Assembly: GCA_023374045.1 (NCBI GenBank)
Contig: CM041776.1
Span: forward strand, 314,018,722 to 314,082,721
Direction: 5' to 3'
DNA: 64,000 bases
Source: Limonium bicolor
Taxonomy: Eukaryota; Streptophyta; Magnoliopsida; Caryophyllales; Plumbaginaceae
Position numbers and translations under genes: made by a program. Numbering within the stretch: position 1 is the first letter of the stretch; every line of letters begins with the position of its first letter. Below are positions 36,114 through 47,301 of the stretch, one piece after another. The notes below the pieces were generated by a model. The model had not been told where the DNA came from and searched no databases. It was given only the letters and a program-made list of their open reading frames with translations.

Positions 36114-38259
36114 CTAGTATTCTACGGTATACGCTTCCCCTTCGACCGCCTTGACTTCCCCTTTATACCTATACCAATTCGCCCAAAGTAAAAAGTAGAA
36201 CAAATTCAAAAAACCCAATCCCGGTACCACGTAGTAGAGGTAATACAACCTCCCCTTGTTCGATTCCTCTGCCAACCAATCCCTTCCTCTCTTCTCCGTC
36301 ACCTTATGCACTATCGAAATCAACAAAGTGTTGAGGTAGCTGGACATGGCTATCCCATAGTAGAACAGTGCCTCTCCAATGCTCCTCATGTTCTATGGGA
36401 ACTGCTTGTAGTAGAATTCCACTTGCCCAACCACCATAAACTCCTCCACAACAGAGTTAATTGCGGGATTAGCCATAGTGCAATCATAGATGAAATGGCA
36501 TCCTTTCTTGAGGCGAATCCGAGGCTAGGTTTGTTTATGGCTAGGGTTCTTCTCTTGGTCTTAATGGCAGCAGAGAGTAGCATGGTGACAATTGAAAGGA
36601 AGATTCTGATTCCCATTCGCTGGAGGAGTGTGATCCCACTCTCTGCCTATGATTCGTCAGAGAGTGGGAACGAGGATCCGGTCGTAGATTGTTCGAAGGA
36701 TGGTTAGGGCTAGCATTAGGAAGACCACATAAGAGGCGGCCGGGATCTTGAAGTGGGTGCCTCCTCCTAACCGGCGGTCGGATTGAAGGGCTTGGAAGAC
36801 AGCGCGGGTTTGCTACTGGATGATGGCAAAGTGGTAGATTATGGCTGATGCCTAAATGGGTAGTACCCCCGTCAGGAATTTCACTTCTTCCACTTGTTGC
36901 ATTGTGCAAAGTTTCCATGGATTGGAGGATGATTTGTCTGGGTTGATCTCATCTTCTCCAGTGGCAATCGCCGCCTTGTCTAGGCATTTGATTGGAAAAA
37001 AATTTTAAGGGACAGACTGAAATTATAATAAACAGTATACACTTAATTTCAAGAATATGGTTTATAGACTAGTGTACGTACCTGAATTGATCAGTGTGGG
37101 AAAGGTTGGAGTAGATAGAAGCAGGGGTAGATGATTGAAAAACGAGAGAAAAGTGGGTGGAAGCTTCACATCTCTCTTCTTGATAGCCACAACCAAGACC
37201 TGTGCCACACTTGTCATGGGACTGCCTTGTGGCTTTACTTTGACATATATTTTGGAACCAGCAAAATATAGAAGACAGGCAAATAGCATGAGAGTTGTTA
37301 GGATCATCAACCCAATAGCCCAGCTAACATCGGTTTACGCATAGACTATGAGCGTTAGCAAATGATCTGCGCAAAAGTAAAGGTGAAGAGGTACCAGTTG
37401 AAGAAACTGTTGATCCCCTGTTTACCTGATTCTGTGTTAGGACTGAATTGGTATGCTCTGAATGCTAAGTTGCATGGGTGGACACCTCTAGTACCTACTA
37501 TCATAAGCACAAACCCGGCCAGTAGAAAGGCCATTTTACATGGTGTTTGTGTTGTACATGTAGTTGCTGAGGCTGCACAATGAGGTGGATGTAGGTGTTT
37601 AACTACTGCTGTAAGAGCTATTATGAGCACGCCCTGAAGGGATCAGAAACAAATGACAAAGTTAGTTAAATGCTAGAACTACTTTTTGTCCTATATAGTA
37701 TCTTGTTAGAATAAACGGTGAACTTAAATTATGTTAACCAAGAAAAAAGCTCCTGTGCAGAAACCGAGGGTCTTGTAACGGCCGAAGAAAGTGTCACAGA
37801 GAACATCTCCAATAAGTGTACCAAAGTTGGTAGTGTCATTGAAGACATTGATCATTATTGTTGTCGTGATGCTCTTCATGTTGAATAATGAGGTTAGATA
37901 AATCAAGAGGTTGGTCAAGGTACCGATTTCTCCGAGCTTCTCGAATGTCTCATTTCCTAGTAAGATGAGATGATACAGTTTTGGTTGTTATATTTCTCTT
38001 TAACAGCTAAGCTAGCTTAGTTAAGAAATAGAACTCACTCGGGTTGCAATCCAAATAAAATAATAATAATAAGACCTATGATGAACGGCATGGCAATGAT
38101 TCCTCTGCACTTGAAATTTTTAATTTCATTCTCTTGAAATTTGTCATTTTGTACAATGACCACTTCTTCATGCTTACCAGCCCTGATAGCTCTGCCCTCG
38201 TTATTCTCCAAGACATTTGGGGCAGCATGATTCACTCTTGTTGCCCTCTTGCCCTTCAC
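36114..38259 (-). pseudogene. NRT1/PTR family (NPF) transporter pseudogene
   Basis: Remnant of a 12-helix proton-coupled transporter of the NPF (POT/PTR) family, which moves nitrate, peptides, hormones or glucosinolates. The N-terminal part gives FKCRGIIAMPFIIG (about 38100), then [16 protein letters not shown] and [20 protein letters not shown] (about 37910-37770). After an intron come LTAVVKHLHPPHC and the NSFFNWYLFTFTFAQ motif (about 37620-37365). The last part gives [31 protein letters not shown] and the C-terminal YLNTLLISIVHKVTEK (to 36114). Breaks: a frameshift and stop after FAQIIC near 37350, two in-frame TAG codons near 36855 and 36820, and a frameshift around 36420. The sequence resembles NPF2-type members most; the subgroup is inference. 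Confidence 0.85.
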
Positions 38260-39077
38260 GTTCCCTTCTATTGCGGGCTGGCTGATTGGCTCTGTTCCAA
38301 GCTGAGCATCCTCTCATATTATTAATTGGTGAATTGGAACCAGGTAAGTGCTAAAGTAATGGAATCATAATTAGGCCACAGTTAGTCACTATTTGGCAAC
38401 GGCAAATTTTGACTCTGTGTTGCCTAGTAGCCTTAGGAAATCATCTCCATAAATTTCTGGTGCAAGCATATGCATGATTACTATAACATGGCCGGCCCTT
38501 TTAGTGTATTGTGGCGGGTTCGGTTCTGGCATACTCCAGTGAACCAGCTAGTCAATTTTTAGTTTCTCTTAAACCTGTTGGTCAATTTTTATCATTTATG
38601 GCGTGTGACTTTAAGAGCTCTTTTGGCATTATATCATATTGTTTTCCTTTTTGAGTGTTTCATATTCCCTCTTACTTTTGTTGTGTGGTGCTCTGGTGGT
38701 GGTTGAAGCACGTAATTCAATGCTTTTTGTGCAGGTACCCACCCAAAATTTCGGTGTGTTTAGTTGTAGTTGCAGTACACATCTTCAACTTGGCACATAT
38801 GAAGAGTCATCATAGTTGAATGTATATACTGATTCTACATGCCTGTTTGTTTTTGTGAGGAATTTATCCCTTTTCAAATGTTGAACTTTATGTGATGTGT
38901 TTACACTCCTGGCATGGCTTTCGTTGGTTGGGCTATCAGCTAACTTTCAGCTTTTAGTAGTACTGAAGTTCTATGCGATTGCAGTTCTTGCATATTGCTG
39001 ACTGGTTATGCTATCAACTATAACTTAGTTAAGTTAAACTACCACAGAGAACCTTTGGACAAAACAGGTAAAATCTA
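38260..39077. other. No gene seen
   Basis: Upstream flank of the NPF pseudogene; no supported feature. Confidence 0.35.
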
Positions 39078-39177
39078 CTCCCACCTATTCAAAATATATG
39101 TCATTTTAGTGATGAATATGGACAAATTTAAGTCCATATTCATCTCTAAAATGACAAATATTTTAAATAGGAGGGAG
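39078..39177. mobile_element. Short Stowaway-like MITE (100 bp)
   Basis: A near-perfect hairpin with ends CTCCCACCTATT / AATAGGAGGGAG, flanked by TA on both sides (39076-39077 and 39178-39179). TGTCATTTTAG and GAATATGGAC pair across the centre. Confidence 0.85.
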
Positions 39178-39686
39178 TATTGTCTATGGGGAATTGTAGA
39201 GTTGCATACGTACACGTTGTAGTGATCATTTACGACGTGATAAAGTCTTCTGTTTGGTCATAACATAACCTTTCTAAAGCCCAGTTTTTCAATATCTTCC
39301 TTTCCTAGTAGTTGTATAAGTGGGGGAGAAGGCTATCCTATTCTCCTTTGACCCACCCACCCACTAGGATCAATGCAATGTAACCAACTAATCTACATTG
39401 TGTATAGTGGTATATGATTATTATTGAAATTCCCAAAAAAGATGTGTTCCATATCTGTTGTGTCAATTTTGGTTATGATGTCTTTTATTGGTTTTGGGGC
39501 TGGTTAAAAGTTTATGGGTCATTTTTATAAAATATTGTGGTGTTATCTTTATTATAATGTTTTGGGAAGTAATCATATCTAGCTGTTGGTGCTTTTTTTT
39601 AAACATCGAAATTTATAGCATTAGATTAAAGATAGAAGACAACGGGGAATATCTTAACACCAAGTTCCTACTAGCTGTCGTTGTTT
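39178..39686. other. No gene seen
   Basis: May include the 3' untranslated region of the LINE; a T-run at about 39592-39601 could mark its poly(A) tail. Confidence 0.3.
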
Positions 39687-40158
39687 ACCTATATAGAGTA
39701 TGTGATACTAAGTTGCTAGCCCAATTAACATGAGTCCAAATGATACATTGAAAAGATGATAGAGATGCAAGAACATCATGTAAGACCGACATAATTTCAA
39801 ATCTAACATCCCCTACCCCCTTAAGTAAATTAACATTTGAGAGATTATCCGAGTACATATGGTCCGAGCGAGAGCCTATCCTAGTTGTCTTCAAAAGCCC
39901 ATGAAGCAAAGCTTTTGCCTCCACCACTGCATCATCCTAGGGGGCTTGGTCATTCTCTGTACAAGCGGCAAGAATTCGAGCACCAACACCCTTGTAGATC
40001 ACACCAATACCAAAGTCATTCGCTTTTACGCTCTCTGTCTTGGTAGCTGGAAATTTTACTTAAAGAGCCATATCTAAGAATGTCTGGGCTTGGTCCATTC
40101 CTAGTCCAAAATGATGAGTCCTTTCATGGTCAAGCTGGCAACTAGTGATCCAAAGTTT

Positions 40159-40243
40159 TTTTATAAGTGTGGTAGGTTTTGAACCTAGGACCTTTGGTTC
40201 GAGGATACCACTCCTATACCGACCAAGCCACGAGGGCTTGGCC
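40159..40243 (-). mobile_element. SINE (family 2), truncated, inside the LINE
   Basis: On the minus strand it starts GCCAAGCCCTCGTGGCTTGG. Box A (TGGCTTGGTCGG) is at 40230-40219, box B (GGTTCAAAACCT) is near 40185-40174, and an A tail ends it. A 17-base duplication, CTAGTGATCCAAAGTTT / CTAGCGATCCAAAGTTT with one mismatch, flanks it at 40142-40158 and 40244-40260. The copy is about 65 bases shorter than the one at 55042. Confidence 0.9.
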
Positions 40244-43200
40244 CTAGCGATCCAAAGTTTCCAAAGAATAGAACAAATCTTCTCAATTAGGGTTAAATCT
40301 TATACTAAGATGAAAGAGATGAACCAGTCTCGCAAGGAACCATCATTAGTAATATTGTACTATTAAACTAACTCTGTTGTCTTCCACCATTTCTTCACTT
40401 CAGGGCAAAGGACAAAGGCATGAGCTATATCCTCTAAGCCTCCGTAATAGTGGCACCCCTCTGTTGCAAGATCATTACACCTTCTACGAATTAAAGCTCA
40501 ACAGGGGACAATCCTTGCAAAACTTCCCACATAAATAAGCGAACATGTTGGGGAAAATTACACTTGCAAATTCTATGCATGGCTTCACGAATTTGGCTAC
40601 GGTACGAATACGAAGTGGATGTTCCCTGCGATGGCTTGAGGGAACAAGGTAAATAATAATCAGAACGAACCGAGAAATTATGCTTCTTAGTTTCTCCCCG
40701 TCATCACCATCCTATTGCATAGAGTTGATCAAAGTAGTTTTCAAAATATATGTAATATCTCCTCAGTAAACCAAGCACGAACCCTCTCTTCATCCCAACT
40801 TCTAGTGGAGTGATTAATCAAGCATAAAACATAGCCTACATCCTTTACCTCTAAAGGTATTGTCCATTCCCTCGGCTTTCCTCAGAGTTTACACAACAAC
40901 CATCGATCTAGCAATCTAATAGAGGAGCCATTGCCTACCGCCCTCCAGGCACCAACTTGTAGGTGGTAAAGAGGTCCCCATAGAGAGCGCTAGACAGGGC
41001 TAGGCCTTGCACCCAAGCTAGAGTGAAATAAGTCTGTCTCTTCAAACTATTTCGCCTTTAGGACTCTAGCTACCAGTAGATGTGGTTGTTGTAAAATCCT
41101 TCAGCATTGTCGAGCAAGTAAAGCATTGTTAAAGAAGTATAGATCCTGAAAACCCAAACCTCCATTTTCCAGACTCTTACACAATTCTTTCCAGTTACGC
41201 CAACAAATGCCCTTACGAACCAATGAGCCTAAGCACCAAAACTTTCTAATAATGCCTTGTATTTCCTTGACCAAACTATTGGGTAATCTCATGAACCCAA
41301 AACATAAGATGGTATGGCTTGCAGTACTAACTTGATTAATATGCCCCACCTAGCTTGCGAGATTAAAGATTGTCAGGACTAGATATGCTTATTGATTATG
41401 TCCCGAATATATCCAAAGATCTGTTTCATATGTCTTCCAATAATTCTTGGAAACCCTAGGTATAAACCAAGATCAAAAACCTTTTGAACTCCTATAGTGC
41501 TAGAAATCTGGTCCCAAATATAAACAGGCAAGCCAGCAGAGAACATCAGGCCAAATTTGGTCATATTAATGTCTTGGCCCGAAGCTTTCATAAACTCCTC
41601 AATAAGGCCCATCATTCTAGCAGCATTGAACTTGTTTTCCTAACCAAAGAAAACACAATCGTCAACAAAGAAAAGGCTCATGACATCAAATATCAGACCT
41701 CGGCAACCTATTCCACGAATGACAGTAGATTGAGCATCCGTTCGAAGACTTGAGGACAAGGCTTCCATACTACAAACAAACAAGAATGAAGAGGGGTCAC
41801 CCTGCTCAAGCCACACTGCGGGTAGAAAGTTCTGCCTGGGTAACCATTGATTGAGATGGAAAAAGATACCGTAGAGATGCACTTCTGAACGACACGAATC
41901 CAACTCTCACGAAAGCTCATGCTTTGCAAAATCCTCAAAACAAAAGACCATCCAACCTGATCGAAGGCATTGGCCATGTCCAGTTTCAGGATGAAGATTC
42001 CCCCTTTTGTGGCCTTAGTAGTCTCCATAAGGTGAATGAATTCATGAGCCATGATAATATTATCAAATATTAACCAACCTGGGACAAAAACACCTTGATC
42101 ATCAGAAATCACAGAGCTCATGTGTAACGACCCCAAAACCACCTTGGTTCTGAGGCCGTCACACGCCGCGCGCTTACTACCTAAGACACGCAAGGCTACT
42201 CTCACGATTCCCAAAACAGATACATAATACACTTTTATTAACTGAACAAATGTTACAAAGCTCAATCGTACATTTACAAATACAAAACAGAAGCGAAACT
42301 CAAGTACATAGCGGAAGCCTAATCGATAAACAAAATGAACACAATCACATATGGGCCTCAAAGCCAACATACAGATATTCAAAACTGAAAACAAAACTAC
42401 AGACGAAAGCAAAAGCGTAAGCCTTTAGCAGAAGCTAAAATTGTAAAATGTTAAATTAATAGGGGTGAGCAAACCACAACTTAGTAAGCAGTAGACCTCA
42501 TCAGATGGGCATGCTCAAAACAATTTATACTAAACATATTCATATTCATATACTTAAGCTTAGCAAAACCGAGCAAAAGTCAGAACAGAAAACAGACAGA
42601 TTACGAAGCTTTACCAAAGCAAAAGTCAGACAGATCGAAAATAAGAGCAAAAGCTTTATCAAAATAGAAGAGAAGCAGAGGATGAACAAATAGAACAGAA
42701 GCCATAAACTAAAGTAGGGCAGACAACATAAAAAGTAGTTTGAAATCAATCGTTTAACAAAACAGAGGTGGGACCCTAGACACCAGCTGACACATCAGAA
42801 GGGCAACGCCATGGCCCTATGGATTCGTAGATCCCACATCAAAAGCACTAGAGAGCGCTATTCGGCCCCGTCAGTGCCTAAACGTCCAAACGGATAAAAC
42901 CGAGTAACTAATACAGAAGGAATTCCTGCGCAACATGCTATAGGATAGTCAGACCCAACTATCCAAGGCTCAAAAGCTAAACATCTAGGTCCCCAAAACA
43001 AAAGCTTAGCAAAACAAAACAGAAGCCTTTATCGAAACAGAACAGAAGACAGAAGCTTATCAAATGGATCAGAAGTCTTAAGCAAAACAAAGTTCATACA
43101 CCGACTACCAGACACAAAAGCCAAACGGAACACAGAAGCCCAAACACTCTTTCAGAGTAAGTCAGAAGTTGGAAACATAATGAAGTCTTTCAAAATGAAA

Positions 43201-43334
43201 ATACTCATAAACATATGCCAAAACACATCAAAATAGATAGTACACACTGAGAGGAACACAACGCTGCAAACCGTGGTCAAAACGGAGCTCAAAAGAATTA
43301 CGCAAAAACAGACACGTGTCTGGACATGCGTCTG

Positions 43335-46300
43335 TGTAACACCCCAACCGCTAATCCTTCCATTATCCTCTAGTCAATCCCATACTTACCCTTCTCGCAG
43401 CGGAATACTTACTTACTCCCGGCGGGTGATACAACGCCGTTAACCCTCCAAGGTTAACAAGGCTACTACTACTTACCGTTTCGGTCTGATGATTAGAATG
43501 AAACGCATACATACTACTTACTTTACAATACCAAATACTTACTTACATTTGATTACCGAGTATACCGAAAATATGAATTACATTCCAAGACTACTTCCCA
43601 AAAATGAAGAGTTTATACATCCTCTCCCTACTATCCAATTATGAATTCATTATCCAAAAAGGTGTACCATATGGTACACCGGCTACACAAAAGGCCTTAG
43701 CCGTGTACAACTCAGTACACCGTTTCAATCCTACTAACTACCAAAAAATCACATCCCGTCCTTACCCTTCCGTCACGCCTCGCGGGTACCTGTGGAGTAA
43801 AAACATTCCCCCGAGGGGGTCAGCTTACGCTGAATATGATAACCGCATACCCCGCGTGCTAGCGAGGGTACGCCAACTAATTGGTCGAATACATGCGGTT
43901 CGTTTCATTCATACATACATACATGCTTATTACAATACAATTCAATACATTCATTTCACCAAGCATACATACATACAATACATACAAGAAGTACAATACA
44001 AGTCATTCATTCATACTTACCATACTCACCGCATTACGGAGATACAATTCTCCAATACATACAAAGGTCTTGTTAGACTCATTACACACCCGGGTTAATC
44101 GGGCGTTCAATACTTTTTACTCCGGGTCAATGACTTACAATAGTCAAGACCAATACAAATACAATACTTACTTCTTACATACTTTACTTCCAGTTAAGTC
44201 GGTATGACCTCCGGGCAGGGATTACTACATCCCACCACCGGGCTTTAGGGTGGCCCACTAATCTAGGATGCTACCCATTCAAGGGATTTGGTCCATGGAA
44301 AAGATTATAGCCAGGATTCGGATCCAACCTCTTGTGTTTCCTTATCCTCACGCGTGGCCGAAACTATATCGGGCTTCTACTCATTCCATTTTACTCATTA
44401 CTCATGTTAGGAGTTAGATTGTTAGGAATTAGTAGAAGTCCATACTTTCCTCCCATACATACATACAATACACAGGTACTCATACTTACACATACACTTC
44501 ATTTCCATTCATACATTTCATGAATTATACAAACTAAATGTTCAAGAGCATAAAACAAGAACAATATAGTCCAAACACAATTAAGTGCAATATAAGTCCG
44601 ATTCATGCTTTTATCTTATTGGTGATCACATAAGCACACAAATCGGGGTAACCAAGTTAGGATACAGGGCATGAAGAAATCATACCGTTCACCGTTGTAT
44701 CCGTACTACCGGCTCCTTCGAGGATCAACTATTTGATTCCTATACATACATGAAGTAGTATGATCAATGGTCTATTATTGATCTAACTTACTCCTTCATT
44801 GATACTTTCAATGTATACTTACTACTTCATTTACTTACTTTCGTACCATTACTACTTCATTAATGGTGTATTACTACATATATATATGCATATATGTATA
44901 TAGGCATATATATATGTATATATGATTACTATAATCATATAATTAAAACATTTTTTTTACTCGACCGGACTTGCGACCGACCTTGCAAGTCCGGTCCATT
45001 CCAGTAGCTATCAGTACGGGAAATTCCTGGCTCAACCGAACTTGCAAGTCCGGTCGCAAGTTCGGTCCATTCCAGTAGCTTGTGTTACGGAAATTTTTCT
45101 GGCCGACCAAACTTGCAAGTCCGGTCGCAAGTTCGGTCTATTCCAGAAGCTTTCATCTGCGGAATTTTTCTGGCTGACCGAACTTGCAAGTCCGGTCGCA
45201 AGTTCGGTCCATTCCAGAAGGTTTCAGACGGGAGAATTTTCTGGTCCGACCGAACTTGCATGTCCGGTCGCAAGTCCGGTCGACTCTAGAAGGTTTCCCG
45301 TCTTTGTAAATCTGGGCTCGACCGAACTTGCAAGTCCGGTCGCAAGTCCGGTCCGGCCCAGTACTTCAGTTTTAAAATCTGTTTTCAACTGATTTATTTA
45401 CCCATTGCTTCCCCAATCTTTACCAATACTTCCCTACATGTTTACCACTCATTTAGATGCTCTAACTCACCTTAATTCATTCTCCAACTTACTACTCAAT
45501 TCCTACACAACTTACACAAATTTTCATCTTCCCTTTCAACACTTGCACTATTTTTCTCCACACTAATGTTACAGATTTTGGTTTTACTTCTTATGCTACA
45601 GATTTTCACTCCAACTTCTAACCTCCATTACTTCCTCAACTAATGCCATTCCTAGCATCCAAAATACATTACCTTACACTCTAGTTTCATCCCATTCACA
45701 ACTCATTTCCAAATCTGTTTCCAAACTACAAAACACTCCTCAAATGCACCCAGTTAACACCTAGGTTACCTCCTCCCCTTAAACACTTAAGTCCTCTCAT
45801 TCCTACACAAAATTTGACATAGTCTCCCCTATACTTTTAGCTTTCTCCACACATTATTTCAGCTCACATATACTCATTCTCACAACCTGTTTACACAATA
45901 CATTATACTCCCAATTCCACACTACTACAACAACATGAAATTCCTGCACATACTCAATCAATACCCAATGTTTTCCCAAGCTTTTAAAACTCATTTAAAA
46001 ACTTCAAAAACTGTTACATTCTCTTCTCCAATACACTACTACATTACCACTACTCATACTACATACATTCCTCATTGTTAGATACTTAAAATCTGTTACA
46101 ATGAAATACACAAACTAACCCAAGGTAAGAACATTACCTTGACTTGTTAGTTTTTTTTCCTTCTTTCCTTTCCTTCTCTTCTTCCTTCTTTCTTGTTCTC
46201 GGTTTTGAATGGGGTTCTCACCCAAGTTCTACAACCCATACCAATACACAACACCATTTAAATTCATGTTTGCACTAACCCTAGAATTTAATGTTTTAGG

Positions 46301-47301
46301 GTTTAGACAAGGGTATTACCTTCCAATGGATGAATGAAGTTCTTGAATAGCAAAAGAACAAGGTTCCTAGCCCAACAAGAGAGCCAAAATCGGCTGGAAC
46401 AAAGAGGGCCAAGAGTTCAAAAACTGAAAATCCTTATAATGCCAATGAGAGCTAAAAATGAAGGATTTTCGAAATTCTTTTTACCTCAAAGTAACAAGGA
46501 GGTGAAGGTGCTTCTAATGGTGGACTTGAATCTTCAAATGGAGGATACCCATAAAAACGAAAGTTGAGCTTTTGGATTTTTGAAAGGAGGGAAATGTTCT
46601 CCTTTGCAAGGGGATTCCAATGGTACTAATTTTGTAATTTTTGGAGCAAGATTAATGGGTTAACAAGAGGAGAGAAGGAGGGAGTTGTGTGAGTTCTTCT
46701 AATTCTCCATGACTGTCGCAAGGTAGAAGAAGAAGGGAGAAAAGAGAGAATAGAGAAGGGGGCTACGTGAGAGGAAGAGGGGAGTGAGGAGAGAGGGTAA
46801 TTTTTTTTTGCTTTTATTTACTTTGTTTGTCTTTTAGCACATAAGAAAGAAATAAAGAGAGGGAGGGAGAGAGAGCTGGCCGCCCCCTACACACACACAC
46901 ACACACACTCTCATTTTTATTTTTATTTGCAAAGTGGACACACTTAGTTTGTTTATTTGCATTCTTACCCCACAACTTCCTGGTTGTTACAGTTCTTACT
47001 ATCCGGTACCCGTTTTCCGGAATTTTCTCGTTTAATTAATTTTATTGGTTCTAAAGCTTCACTAATATTTATTAGTGACTATTTAGTTGACCAAAATTGT
47101 TACGAGCCTGTTTGACCCGCTTAAAGTCATGTTTTCCCGGTTTCCTCGAAAAACGCGCTTTAAGGTTCGTTTATGCTTTTAACCCATTTTAAAGGTCCAT
47201 TTTCTTCAGGATTTGTTCCCTTGTATTTATTTAAGTGTAATTAAGCCTTTAAAAATATAATTAGCCTAATTAATCACTGTTTTTAATTACGGGGTATTTC
47301 A
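43335..47301 (+). mobile_element. Long solo-LTR-like element LTR-2 (4.0 kb)
   Basis: It begins TGTAACACCCCAACC and ends ACGGGGTATTTCA, and is flanked by a perfect 5-bp duplication GTCTG (43330-43334 and 47302-47306). No gag-pol coding is present. It matches LTR-1 in landmarks near both ends. Microsatellite-like CATACATACATA stretches lie at about 43908-43990 and 44450-44520, an AC run at about 46893-46912, and island C at 44961-45360. The size and TGTAACACCCC start suggest a Del/Tekay-type Ty3/gypsy LTR; that is inferred. Confidence 0.85.
44961..45360. repeat. Hairpin-word island C (GACCGAACTTGC)
   Basis: Five to six units of about 70 bases occur. The core GACCGAACTTGC pairs with GCAAGTTCGGTC across a loop AAGTCCGGTC. 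Units are spaced by CATTCCAG(T/A)AGCT... and ...AATTTTTCTGG. In some units the stem word is ACCGGACTTGC with GCAAGTCCGGT, so both arms move together. Confidence 0.85.

Noticed and set aside
36306..36707. 133-codon plus-strand frame
   Set aside because: It is antisense to the NPF pseudogene, which accounts for the sequence.
42361..42412. N-terminal part of the 234-codon minus frame (41708-42412)
   Set aside because: Only the portion below 42123 is LINE reverse transcriptase; the portion above is LTR-3 sequence read through by chance.
43604..44207. Two overlapping plus-strand frames of 164 and 108 codons
   Set aside because: They run through CATACATA-type low-complexity DNA within LTR-2; no domain, and relatives do not keep the frame.
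44961..45360. CRISPR array
   Set aside because: Regular repeats with spacers, but the spacers are themselves repeats, the units are degenerate, and this is plant nuclear DNA inside an LTR-like element.
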